A stretch of DNA of 64,000 nt from Cytophagaceae bacterium (GTDB taxonomy: Bacteria > Bacteroidota > Bacteroidia > Cytophagales > Spirosomataceae), in NCBI GenBank assembly GCA_017984215.1, contig JAGOAA010000004.1:86775-150774 (forward strand). The letters are read 5' to 3'. How positions within the stretch are numbered: position 1 is the first letter of the stretch; each line of letters opens with the position of its first letter. A program made the translations under genes and the position numbers. Below, piece by piece: positions 27,529-35,796 of this stretch. Under the pieces are notes generated by a model, which had not been told where the DNA came from, searched no databases, and saw nothing but the letters and a program-made list of their open reading frames with translations.

Positions 27529-28014
27529 ATGAGCAACATTGTTTTCCCAGCAGAGACGCTGGAATTAGTTAAAAAAATCATTGCCCGTTATCCGGAAGGA
27601 AAACAGAAGTCGGCCTTATTGCCTATCCTACACTTAGCGCAGGCTGAGTGGAAATGGTGTTCGCCGGAAGTGATGGATTATGTAGCTTCGTTGCTTTCAA
27701 TCAGCCCGATTGAAGTCTATGAGGTAGCGTCATTCTACACGATGTTTCACTTGGAGCCTGTGGGCGAACATGTTATTGAGTATTGTCGGACGGGTCCTTG
27801 TTGTTTGATGGGTGGCGTGGAAGTATACGATCACTTGAAGAAGCGTTTGGGAATTCAAACGGGAGAGACAACGAAGGATGGTAAGTTTACGATCAAAGAA
27901 GTTGAGTGTTTAGCTGCTTGCGGTTGGGGTCCTGTATTCCAAATTCGTGAGAAGTATTACATGCATTTGACGAATGAGAAAGTAGATCAGATTATTGACG
28001 AATTAAGCAAATAA
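27529..28014 (+). CDS. nuoE: NADH-quinone oxidoreductase subunit E
   Basis: 161 residues. Thioredoxin-like [2Fe-2S] protein of the NADH dehydrogenase module. Cluster ligands are in C-RTGP-C (EYCRTGPCCLMGG) and C-LAA-C (VECLAACGWGP). The N-terminal helical domain includes YEVASFYTMFHLEPVG. It is placed directly before nuoF, its structural partner. Confidence 0.96.
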   Translation: MSNIVFPAETLELVKKIIARYPEGKQKSALLPILHLAQAEWKWCSPEVMDYVASLLSISPIEVYEVASFYTMFHLEPVGEHVIEYCRTGPCCLMGGVEVYDHLKKRLGIQTGETTKDGKFTIKEVECLAACGWGPVFQIREKYYMHLTNEKVDQIIDELSK

Positions 28015-28021
28015 GCCGAGG

Positions 28022-29362
28022 ATGAAGATATTAACGCAACATATTGACGTACCAGGAATTGAGACAATCGACGTTTTTATGAAAAACGGAGGTTACAAGG
28101 CTGTGGAGAAAGCGATCAAAACGATGACGCCGGATGAGGTGACGGAGGAAGTGAAGAAGTCGGGGTTACGTGGTCGTGGAGGTGCAGGTTTCCCAGTGGG
28201 TATGAAGTGGTCTTTTTTGGCTAAGCCTGAAGGAGTACCTCGTTACTTGGTTTGTAATGCGGATGAATCAGAGCCAGGAACGTTCAAGGATCATTATTTG
28301 ATGTGGAAAACGCCACATACTTTGATTGAAGGCATGATTGTTTCCAGTTTTGCTTTGGGTGCGAATACATCTTATATCTACGTTCGTGGGGAATTGATGT
28401 ATGTCATTAACATTCTTGAAAAAGCGATTCAAGAAGCCTATGACAAAGGATTATTAGGAAAAAACATCTTAGGGTCTGGCTATGATTTAGACCTATTTGT
28501 ACAACCTGGTGGTGGTGCCTATATCTGTGGAGAAGAAACTGCTTTGTTGGAATCTTTGGAAGGAAAACGTGGTAACCCACGGAATAAACCTCCATTCCCA
28601 GCGGTGAAAGGTTTGTGGCAAAGTCCAACCGTAGTAAACAATGTGGAGTCTATTGCGGCGACATCTTGGATTGTAAATAACGGTGGTGATGCATATGCGG
28701 CGATTGGTGTTGGTCGTAGCGCAGGAACGAAATTAATCTCTGCATCAGGTCATATTAAAAAACCAGGTGTCTATGAAATCCCTTTAGGAATTACCGTAGA
28801 GGAATTTATCTATTCAGACGAGTATTGCGGAGGCATTCGTGATGGACATAAATTAAAGGCTGTGGTGGCAGGAGGATCTTCTGTACCGATTTTATCAGCA
28901 GAAAATATATTAACTACGGAAGCAGGTGAAAAACGTTTAATGACGTATGAGTCACTTTCGGAAGGTGGATTTGCAACAGGAACGATGTTAGGTTCAGGTG
29001 GTTTTATCGTCATGGATGAGACGACTTGTATTGTACATAATACTTTAACGTTTGCGCGTTTTTACCACCACGAATCTTGTGGTCAATGTTCTCCTTGTCG
29101 GGAAGGTACAGGCTGGATGGACAAAGTCATCAAGCGTATTGAAACGGGAAAAGGACGCATGGAAGACATCGATTTATTAGTTGATGTGGCGAAGAAGATT
29201 GAAGGAAATACGATTTGTCCATTAGGTGATGCGGCTTCATGGCCGGTAGCTGCGGCGATTCGTCATTTCCGTGATGAGTTTGAATGGCATGTAACACATC
29301 CAGAGGAGGCAACAAAACCAGGTGCAGTTTACATGCGCCCAGGTGCTAGTTGGACAATATAA
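28022..29362 (+). CDS. nuoF: NADH-quinone oxidoreductase subunit F
   Basis: 446 residues. Binds NADH and FMN and holds the N3 [4Fe-4S] cluster. Visible are the glycine-rich GLRGRGGAGFPVGMKWSF loop, YLVCNADESEPGTFKD, the GAGAYICGEETALLESLEG-type block (here GGGAYICGEETALLESLEG) and the cluster motif ESCGQCSPCREGT. Its stop codon is followed with no gap by the start of a glycosyltransferase gene rather than by nuoG. Confidence 0.97.
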   Translation: MKILTQHIDVPGIETIDVFMKNGGYKAVEKAIKTMTPDEVTEEVKKSGLRGRGGAGFPVGMKWSFLAKPEGVPRYLVCNADESEPGTFKDHYLMWKTPHTLIEGMIVSSFALGANTSYIYVRGELMYVINILEKAIQEAYDKGLLGKNILGSGYDLDLFVQPGGGAYICGEETALLESLEGKRGNPRNKPPFPAVKGLWQSPTVVNNVESIAATSWIVNNGGDAYAAIGVGRSAGTKLISASGHIKKPGVYEIPLGITVEEFIYSDEYCGGIRDGHKLKAVVAGGSSVPILSAENILTTEAGEKRLMTYESLSEGGFATGTMLGSGGFIVMDETTCIVHNTLTFARFYHHESCGQCSPCREGTGWMDKVIKRIETGKGRMEDIDLLVDVAKKIEGNTICPLGDAASWPVAAAIRHFRDEFEWHVTHPEEATKPGAVYMRPGASWTI

Positions 29363-30520
29363 ATGGTAGAAAGCAAGAAACTCTTTGTTGGACATGACGC
29401 AAATCGTGCAGGCGCGCAATTGGTTCTTTTACATTGGCTAAGAGAACGTAAGGCGCAAGGCTTGACGAATTATTTGCTGCTTGTAGACGGCGGAAGTTTG
29501 TTGGAAGAATATAAAAAAGTTGCCCAAGTATGGGTTTGGCGTACTGAAAGACCTCTTTGGTTTAAAGTGAAGCAACGGATACCCGGAATACGTCAAGCGG
29601 AGGAATGGGATCGTACACCGAGTAAGCGTAAAATGGCAGGGATCTTGTCTTCGCTGCGTGCGGAGGCTTTTGATTGCATCCTTGGAAATACGGTCTCATC
29701 GGTTTCCTTGTTGCGCGAATTAGTTTCCTTGCATGTTCCTTTTGAGGTATATGTGCATGAATTAAGTTATTCGATTTCGAATTTTACTTCTGAGGAAGAT
29801 CGGAAGTTTATGGCGGGTCGAGTGAGTCGTGTATATGCTGTTTCCGCTTTGGTGAAGACGGTTTTGGAAAAGGAAGTTGGGATTGCGGCCGACAAAATTG
29901 ATTTATTGCCACCGATTATTGAATTGCCTGCGGCAACTCAAAATACACATGATCCGGTTCGAACGGCTTTAGGAATTCCGGCCGATTCGCAAATCGTGTT
30001 TAGTTGCGGATTAGCCGAATGGCGAAAAGCACCTGATGTGTTTTTGGAGGTTGCGAAGCAATTGATTGCTAAGATGCCAACGGTGCATTTTATCTGGTTG
30101 GGGATGTTGGATAACGAATATTCCGACAACTTAATCGCAACTACGGCAATTTGGGACACGAAAAAACAGGTACATTTATTACCCGTTTGTTCGGATAGTC
30201 GACCCTATTTTGAGGCGATGGATGTGTTTTTCTTGTCTTCAAGAGAAGATCCATTTCCTTTGGTGATGTTGGAGGCAGCGCATGTAGGGAAACCGATTGT
30301 GGGCGTTCGTGCGAGTGGGGGAGTCAATGATTTCCTGCAGGGATTAGATGAATTATTAGTAGATAGCTGGGATGTAGCTGTTTTGGTGGAGAAAATTAGT
30401 TCACTCTTGCAATTAAGTCCTGCGCAATTAGCTGATTATCAGCAAAATTTGAAAGAGCGTGCGGTGCAATATTCTGCGGCATTATTTATGGACCGCTGGG
30501 CCCAATTACATAGCAAATAA
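29363..30520 (+). CDS. Glycosyltransferase family 4-like protein embedded in the nuo operon
   Basis: 385 residues beginning at the ATG immediately after the nuoF stop. The C-terminal half has a GT-B/GT4 Rossmann domain: IVFSCGLAEWRKAPDVFLEVA (here FSCGLAEWRKAPD), HFIWLGMLD, and the nucleotide-sugar site FLSSREDPFPLVMLEAAHVG with GLP-like PIVGVRASGG. The N-terminal half resembles a GT4 acceptor domain (GHDANRAGAQLVLLHWL). The product is unknown. It separates nuoF from nuoG, with 28 bases before nuoG; base use does not look different from the neighbours, so the insertion may be old. No link to complex I is known to me. Confidence 0.85.
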   Translation: MVESKKLFVGHDANRAGAQLVLLHWLRERKAQGLTNYLLLVDGGSLLEEYKKVAQVWVWRTERPLWFKVKQRIPGIRQAEEWDRTPSKRKMAGILSSLRAEAFDCILGNTVSSVSLLRELVSLHVPFEVYVHELSYSISNFTSEEDRKFMAGRVSRVYAVSALVKTVLEKEVGIAADKIDLLPPIIELPAATQNTHDPVRTALGIPADSQIVFSCGLAEWRKAPDVFLEVAKQLIAKMPTVHFIWLGMLDNEYSDNLIATTAIWDTKKQVHLLPVCSDSRPYFEAMDVFFLSSREDPFPLVMLEAAHVGKPIVGVRASGGVNDFLQGLDELLVDSWDVAVLVEKISSLLQLSPAQLADYQQNLKERAVQYSAALFMDRWAQLHSK

Positions 30521-30548
30521 CCGGGATTATCCCGCTAGATGATAGATT

Positions 30549-31574
30549 ATGAAAGTAACGATTGACAACATCACCCTGGAAGTAGAACAGGGAACCACCA
30601 TTATGCAGGCCGCGCGTATGATCGGTCCTGAGGTGGCACCTCCTGCGATGTGTTATTATGAGCCTTTGAAGGGTTCTGGTGGTAAATGCCGTGCTTGTTT
30701 GGTCAAAGTGACTGCGGGTTCTGAAAAGGATCCACGTCCAATGCCCAAATTGGTTCCTGCCTGTATCACGGCCGTTCAAGATGGAATGATTGTGGAGAAC
30801 ACGGTGAATGAGCAGGTGCTTGAAACCCGCAAAGGCATTGTGGAATTTTTGTTGTTAAATCATCCCTTGGATTGCCCGGTATGTGATCAAGCTGGAGAAT
30901 GTCATTTGCAAGATTTTTCATTCGAGCATGGTGTTTCATCGACACGTACGGTGGAGGAGCGAAATACGTTTGAGCCTGTTGATTTAGGTGATAACATCAA
31001 GTTGAACATGAACCGCTGCATCTTGTGTTACCGTTGTGTTTACACGGCGGATCAGATTACAGATGGTCGTGTACATGGTGTGATGCACCGCGGGGATCAT
31101 GCTGAAATCAGTACCTACATTGAGAAAGCAATCGATAATGATTTCTCAGGAAATGTGATTGATGTATGCCCGGTAGGAGCATTGACAGATAAGACTTATC
31201 GTTTCAAGAGCCGTGTTTGGTTCTCGAAGCCGATGGATGCACATTGTTCTTGTGATAAATGTTCAGGTAATGTTACACTTTGGTACCGCGGTGACGAGGT
31301 GATTCGTGTAACGGGTCGTAAAAACGAGTGGGGTGAATTGAAAGAATTCATTTGCAATACTTGTCGATTTGATCGCAAGAAAACGAGTGATTGGACGATT
31401 GAAGGGCCTACGAATGTATCACGTCATTCGGTTATTTCAGCGAATAAATATGGTGCGGGTTTAATTAAACCTGCGTTCCCAATCGCGCAAGCAGCTCGGG
31501 ATTACAAGTTAATTGAAGATGATCGTGACCGTAGTTTTTTAACGAATCAAGCAAGTTTACCTGCAAAGAAATAG
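30549..31574 (+). CDS. nuoG: NADH-quinone oxidoreductase subunit G, short form lacking the molybdopterin-like domain
   Basis: 341 residues against roughly 700-900 for full-length NuoG. The N-terminal [2Fe-2S] ferredoxin domain (CYYEPLKGSGGKCRACLV and VPACIT), the His/Cys cluster segment (CPVCDQAGECHLQDF) and a [4Fe-4S] segment (NRCILCYRCV, DVCPVGALT) are present. A further Cys motif, CSCDKCSGN with CNTCRFDRK, belongs to the start of the molybdopterin-oxidoreductase-like domain, which is then cut short. The end is not a visible frameshift: a normal stop precedes nuoH by 3 bases. Short NuoG forms are known in Bacteroidota. Confidence 0.9.
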   Translation: MKVTIDNITLEVEQGTTIMQAARMIGPEVAPPAMCYYEPLKGSGGKCRACLVKVTAGSEKDPRPMPKLVPACITAVQDGMIVENTVNEQVLETRKGIVEFLLLNHPLDCPVCDQAGECHLQDFSFEHGVSSTRTVEERNTFEPVDLGDNIKLNMNRCILCYRCVYTADQITDGRVHGVMHRGDHAEISTYIEKAIDNDFSGNVIDVCPVGALTDKTYRFKSRVWFSKPMDAHCSCDKCSGNVTLWYRGDEVIRVTGRKNEWGELKEFICNTCRFDRKKTSDWTIEGPTNVSRHSVISANKYGAGLIKPAFPIAQAARDYKLIEDDRDRSFLTNQASLPAKK

Positions 31575-31577
31575 GAT

Positions 31578-32702
31578 ATGGAATTAATGAATGATGTTTT
31601 TACGGCCAAAGCCATTTTCATCGGAATCGTATTTGCGATCACGCTGGGGGTAGCGGCTTATTCGACGTATTTTGAGCGGAAGATTGCCGCTTTCATGCAA
31701 GACCGTATTGGTCCAGATCGCGCAGGCCCTTTCGGGATTTTGCAACCTTTGGCAGATGCGGTTAAGATGTTCATGAAAGAAGATTTTATTCCAGCAAATT
31801 CAAATAAATGGTTGTTTATTGCCGGACCATGCTTGTCGATGTTGACTGCCTTAATGACTTCTGCTGTCGTTCCATTTGGGGATACGGTGACAATTGGTGG
31901 TGTAACGTTTGACTTACAGGGTATCGATGTGAACATCGGTATTTTATGGGTTTTTGGTATCGTCTCTTTAGGCGTTTACGGAATTTTAGTGGGTGGCTGG
32001 GCATCCAATAACAAGTATTCGTTGTTAGGTGCCATTCGTGCCGCATCGCAAAATATCTCCTATGAATTAGCGATGGGTATGTCCATCATTGCGATTTTAA
32101 TGCTTTCGGGTTCTTTGTCGACGAAGGCGATTGTGGAGACCCAACAAGCAGGTCACTGGAATATCTTGCAACAGCCTATCGGCTTTGTGATTTTCTTGAT
32201 TTGTGCATTTGCGGAATGTAATCGTACGCCATTTGACTTACCAGAGTGTGAGACGGAATTGATTGGAGGATATCACACAGAATACTCTTCGATGAAGTTG
32301 GGCTTCTACCTGTTTGCGGAATACATTAACATGTTTATTTCGGGTGCGGTGATGGCCACTTTATTCTTTGGAGGATATGATTACCCAGGATATTCGTTCA
32401 TTGCGGCTCAGTTCGGTTCGAATGCAGCTGCTTTCTTAGGCATGGGCGCATTGATCGGAAAGGCTTTGTTGTTCGTATTTGTGTTCATGTGGGTACGTTG
32501 GACGTTGCCTCGTTTCCGTTACGATCAATTGATGGGATTAGGCTGGACAGGGTTAATTCCTTTGTCGATGTTCAATGTCGTGGTGACAGGATTTGGTATT
32601 TTGATTGACCAACCGATTCTTGCGGGAATAGGCGGTGTTGTTATTATGTTTGTGGGTTTAATCATCAATGATGCCCTATCAAGAAAGAAAAAAATAGCTT
32701 AG
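31578..32702 (+). CDS. nuoH: NADH-quinone oxidoreductase subunit H
   Basis: 374 residues with about eight or nine membrane helices. It forms the base of the quinone chamber. Signatures are YSTYFERKIAAFMQDRIGPDRAGPFGILQPLADAVK (quoted: ERKIAAFMQDRIGPDRAGP), the acidic loop AECNRTPFDLPECETELIGG and WVRWTLPRFRYDQLM near the end. It follows nuoG by 3 bases. Confidence 0.97.
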   Translation: MELMNDVFTAKAIFIGIVFAITLGVAAYSTYFERKIAAFMQDRIGPDRAGPFGILQPLADAVKMFMKEDFIPANSNKWLFIAGPCLSMLTALMTSAVVPFGDTVTIGGVTFDLQGIDVNIGILWVFGIVSLGVYGILVGGWASNNKYSLLGAIRAASQNISYELAMGMSIIAILMLSGSLSTKAIVETQQAGHWNILQQPIGFVIFLICAFAECNRTPFDLPECETELIGGYHTEYSSMKLGFYLFAEYINMFISGAVMATLFFGGYDYPGYSFIAAQFGSNAAAFLGMGALIGKALLFVFVFMWVRWTLPRFRYDQLMGLGWTGLIPLSMFNVVVTGFGILIDQPILAGIGGVVIMFVGLIINDALSRKKKIA

Positions 32703-32706
32703 GCAT

Positions 32707-33225
32707 ATGAAGTTAAGTAATAAAACAAAGGTGTTAGAACAAGGGGAAATGACCTTGGCGGAGCGCATGTACCTTCCTGCGATTGTAGGTGGTATGGCTA
32801 CGACCTTGAAGCACTTTTTCTCGAAGCCGGTCACGATTCGTTATCCGGAGCAACAGCGTTACTTAGGTCCGATCTACCGGGGTCACCATATCTTAAAGAA
32901 GGATGAGCAGGGAGCAGAGCGTTGTACGGCATGTGGTCTATGTGCGGTGGCTTGTCCCGCGGAAGCGATTTCCATGGTGGCTGAAGAGCGTAAGAAAGGG
33001 GAGGAGCATTTGTACCGTGAGGAGAAATATGCAAAAGTATATGAAATCAATATGTTGCGTTGCATTTTCTGTGGTTTGTGTGAAGAGGCTTGTCCAAAAG
33101 AGGCAATCTTCTTGCGTCACGACACAATGGTCCCTGTATTCAGCACACGCGATGAGGTGATTTACGGGAAAGATAAATTAGTAGAAAACATGGACCAGCG
33201 CTACTTGCGTGACGGTTGGAAATAA
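32707..33225 (+). CDS. nuoI: NADH-quinone oxidoreductase subunit I
   Basis: 172 residues. Two [4Fe-4S] ferredoxin motifs are present: CTACGLCAVACP and CIFCGLCEEACP. They carry clusters N6a and N6b between NuoG/F and NuoB. The N-terminus includes an amphipathic stretch that contacts the membrane arm. It starts 4 bases after nuoH. Confidence 0.97.
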   Translation: MKLSNKTKVLEQGEMTLAERMYLPAIVGGMATTLKHFFSKPVTIRYPEQQRYLGPIYRGHHILKKDEQGAERCTACGLCAVACPAEAISMVAEERKKGEEHLYREEKYAKVYEINMLRCIFCGLCEEACPKEAIFLRHDTMVPVFSTRDEVIYGKDKLVENMDQRYLRDGWK

Positions 33226-33232
33226 GCATATT

Positions 33233-33757
33233 ATGGAGATTACAAATATTTGGTATTTTCTGTCAGCCTTGACACTTTTAAGTGCACTGATGGTCGTTTT
33301 TGCAAAAAATCCAATTCACAGCGTCTTGTATTTGGTATTCACTTTCTTCTGTATTTCAGGACATTATGTGTTGTTGAATGCGCAGTTTTTGATGGCCGTA
33401 AACATCATTGTTTATGCGGGTGCTATCATGGTTTTGTTCTTGTTCGTTATCATGATGTTGGATCTACGCAAGAACATGCCAGAATCGAAAAGTTCCTTAG
33501 TTAAATTAGCAGGATCTGTGGTTGCTGGTACCTTATTGGTGATCTTGGTGGCTGCGTTTCACAAGAATACGTTGCCTGCCCCTACGGCTGAAAATACCGC
33601 GAATTTTACCTCGCAAACGGGTATGGTCGAGAATCTAGGAAAGGTCCTTTATTCGGAATATCTGTTGCCTTTTGAATTAGTGTCCATTCTGTTTTTCGTA
33701 GCGATGGTCGGTGCTGTTTTATTAGGAAAGCGCGAAGCAGGCGAGCGTAATTTCTAA
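33233..33757 (+). CDS. nuoJ: NADH-quinone oxidoreductase subunit J
   Basis: 174 residues from the ATG at 33233 (a frame from 33209 overlaps nuoI and is not favoured). Five hydrophobic segments, with the family helix SVLYLVFTFFCISGHYVLLNAQF (quoted in part: LVFTFFCISGHYVLL) and VNIIVYAGAIMVLFLFVIMM. It is the last complex I gene here: a terminator follows at 33778 and nuoK, L, M and N are absent from this window, so the membrane-arm genes must be elsewhere or replaced. Confidence 0.95.
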   Translation: MEITNIWYFLSALTLLSALMVVFAKNPIHSVLYLVFTFFCISGHYVLLNAQFLMAVNIIVYAGAIMVLFLFVIMMLDLRKNMPESKSSLVKLAGSVVAGTLLVILVAAFHKNTLPAPTAENTANFTSQTGMVENLGKVLYSEYLLPFELVSILFFVAMVGAVLLGKREAGERNF

Positions 33758-33777
33758 GCAATAAAATTTATTAAAAG

Positions 33778-33809
33778 AAAAGGCTGCTCCAACCGGGGCA
33801 GCCTTTTTT
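33778..33809 (+). terminator. Bidirectional terminator after nuoJ
   Basis: AAAAGGCTGC and GCAGCCTTTTTT flank a loop of about 10 bases. It lies between nuoJ and the convergent gene at 33828 and has T-runs on both strands. Confidence 0.9.
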
Positions 33810-33827
33810 ATGTAAATCAATCTAATC

Positions 33828-34523
33828 TTACTTTTTCTTAACTTTAAAACCTCGGTCGAATAAGCCTACTTTAAGACCTACTGTTCCCACAAATCCTTGC
33901 ATGGCGTCTGTACTATTTTCGCCCAAAGCGAAGCGGTAATTGGCTCCTGTAAATACGCGCACATGTTTCAAGACGTTTAGTTCCAATTGAACTCCTGGCT
34001 GAATTCCGAGCGATTTAGGTCCATCCCAAAACATACCGCCCTCCCGAATGCCGCCATGACCTCCCCGGATTGGATTCGGTTGTGGCTGGGTGTTTGGTTC
34101 CATAATACCTATTGGCATATGCTCCCGCTCAGTCGTAATCGCGCCTATTAGCAAGGGAAAGCTTAGGTGAAATAACTTGTTGGCCTTCGCCGTATATGCG
34201 ATGGATAACGCATGGAATTGTTGGCCTAATTCTTGATTTGCGACATAACCATCGCGCTCACCTCGCAGGCTTCTTGTAAAGGATCCACCGATTTCCCATT
34301 TGTTATTTAGGTGGAGTGCAAGTGAAACACCTGCTTGAGGTCCCATGGCGCCGAACTGAAAGGTAGGGGAAACGGAAAGTCCAAACGACTTTATTTTTCC
34401 TTGCAATAGGGTTTGGAGTTTTTGTGTACTGTCTTGTTTAATCAGTACTGCTTGTTGGGCGTTTAGTTGTGTTGATGTAAACAAGGCTAAACAGCACGCG
34501 AGTAGGCGGATTGAATAATTCAT
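33828..34523 (-). CDS. Predicted outer-membrane beta-barrel protein
   Basis: 231 residues. A signal peptide ends near QLNAQQ. The mature part shows alternating hydrophobic/polar strands (FGLSVSPTFQFGAMGPQAGVSLAL-type, WEIGGSFTRSL, VRVFTGANYRFAL, GTVGLKVGLF), typical of a small barrel. A Pro/Gly/His-containing loop (about residues 140-160) is probably surface exposed. Family not recognised. It is transcribed away from the LytS-type kinase gene, so it may be one of its regulatory targets. Confidence 0.6.
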   Translation of the reverse strand: MNYSIRLLACCLALFTSTQLNAQQAVLIKQDSTQKLQTLLQGKIKSFGLSVSPTFQFGAMGPQAGVSLALHLNNKWEIGGSFTRSLRGERDGYVANQELGQQFHALSIAYTAKANKLFHLSFPLLIGAITTEREHMPIGIMEPNTQPQPNPIRGGHGGIREGGMFWDGPKSLGIQPGVQLELNVLKHVRVFTGANYRFALGENSTDAMQGFVGTVGLKVGLFDRGFKVKKK

Positions 34524-34706
34524 TTGACGGGTTTGTTTGATTGTGACGCAAGCTAAACTAAATTAATCAGCCTATTTTAGTTCATTCGATAAGTAAACTG
34601 ATTTTGTTGACGAATGCCCATTATCAGTTAAATATGCGGGATTTGTGCAATGGTCGACATGTTGGTAGGTCTTGTCATTTGTATTTTCTATTTCGGCCTG
34701 AATGCC

Positions 34707-34714
34707 TAGCTTTG
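34707..34714 (+). promoter_or_regulatory. Candidate -7 element for the kinase/regulator pair
   Basis: TAGCTTTG matches TAnnTTTG and is 19 bases before the kinase start at 34734. No TTG at the standard -33 distance; a TTTG lies farther up at 34678. The 34524-34733 interval shows no gene. Confidence 0.35.
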
Positions 34715-34733
34715 TAAGGCAAAATGAAAGCTT

Positions 34734-35792
34734 ATGTGGCGTGCTTGGAATCTTCCCAAAACGAAATTAACCTTCAAGGTATTATTTAATCTCATTCTTT
34801 GGGGATTATGGATTGGGCTTCCCTTAGTAAGTCCCGCCCATCAATCGCACGAAAATGGACATCCACATCCACATGCAAACCCTGAATTTTCAGAACATAT
34901 TTGGTTGGAGTTGCTAACCGTTGTTCCCTTATTTTACATCATAACTTTAGTACTTGTTCCATTCGTTTTTAAGCGCTTTGGGGTGTTTGCTTTTTTTGCA
35001 AGTCTATTCGGAATGGTCGCGCTTTTTTTTGGCATTCAGGCCTGGTATCATTGGTATTTCTTGCCATTTGATCAGCATAAAAGCTTTTTCGATCCACAAG
35101 GTATTTTCCCGTTGGTGATGATAACAGGCATTGCCTCTACCTACGGACTCTTGCTTGAATTTATCAATTTCGAAGCGGAAAAAGAGGAGCTGAGTAATGA
35201 ACAATTAAAGTCGGAGCTATCATTTTTACGCTCACAAATTAGCCCGCATTTTATCTTCAATATTCTTAATAGCATTGTGTACCTGATTCGTACCAAAGCG
35301 GATAAACAAGCGGAAGATGTGACGATACGCTTGTCATCGTTGATGCGCTATATGTTATACGATTCCGACCAAAGTATGGTTTCCTTGGATCGTGAATTGG
35401 AATATTTGCGGAATTATGTTGATCTCCAACGGATGCGTTTTGAAGGGGATGTGACCATTGATTTCGAAGTTCATGGGACCGTTCGGGGTTGTCGGATTGA
35501 GCCAATGTTGCTGATCCCGTTTGTTGAAAATGCGGTTAAACACGGCGTTTCATTTGTAGAGGAGCCCTATATACATGTTCTTTTTACCATTGAACATGGC
35601 CAATTGAATTTTCAAGTGAAGAATAAGAAGGGGAGAATGAAAGATCAGGTCATGGATGAGAGTTCGGGGATTGGATTGAAAAATGTCTTACGCCGATTGG
35701 ATTTATTATATCCCGATCAACATGTATTGAATATTCGAGATACGGAAGAGGTATTTGAGGTGGATTTACAAATGGCTTTACAACAACAATAG
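34734..35792 (+). CDS. LytS-type sensor histidine kinase with a histidine-rich extracytoplasmic loop
   Basis: 352 residues. Four predicted membrane segments lie in the first 145 residues. Between the first two (residues 36-55) is a loop with six histidines (H36, H39, H43, H45, H47, H55), suggestive of metal binding. A coiled-coil-like linker leads to a His_kinase domain with SQISPHFIFNILNS (His172 predicted phosphosite) and a HATPase end including IPFVENAVKHGVS and GIGLKNVLRRL. It is followed 4 bases later by a LytTR regulator. The sensed signal is unknown. Confidence 0.88.
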   Translation: MWRAWNLPKTKLTFKVLFNLILWGLWIGLPLVSPAHQSHENGHPHPHANPEFSEHIWLELLTVVPLFYIITLVLVPFVFKRFGVFAFFASLFGMVALFFGIQAWYHWYFLPFDQHKSFFDPQGIFPLVMITGIASTYGLLLEFINFEAEKEELSNEQLKSELSFLRSQISPHFIFNILNSIVYLIRTKADKQAEDVTIRLSSLMRYMLYDSDQSMVSLDRELEYLRNYVDLQRMRFEGDVTIDFEVHGTVRGCRIEPMLLIPFVENAVKHGVSFVEEPYIHVLFTIEHGQLNFQVKNKKGRMKDQVMDESSGIGLKNVLRRLDLLYPDQHVLNIRDTEEVFEVDLQMALQQQ

Positions 35793-35796
35793 TAGC

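Noticed and set aside
30549..31574. Frameshift or premature stop in nuoG
   Set aside because: The downstream gene nuoH starts 3 bases after the stop and there is no leftover molybdopterin-domain coding sequence; short NuoG is a known form in this phylum.
34524..34733. A non-coding RNA or small gene between the barrel gene and the kinase gene
   Set aside because: No stable structure or conserved motif was visible; only a weak promoter-like element was found.
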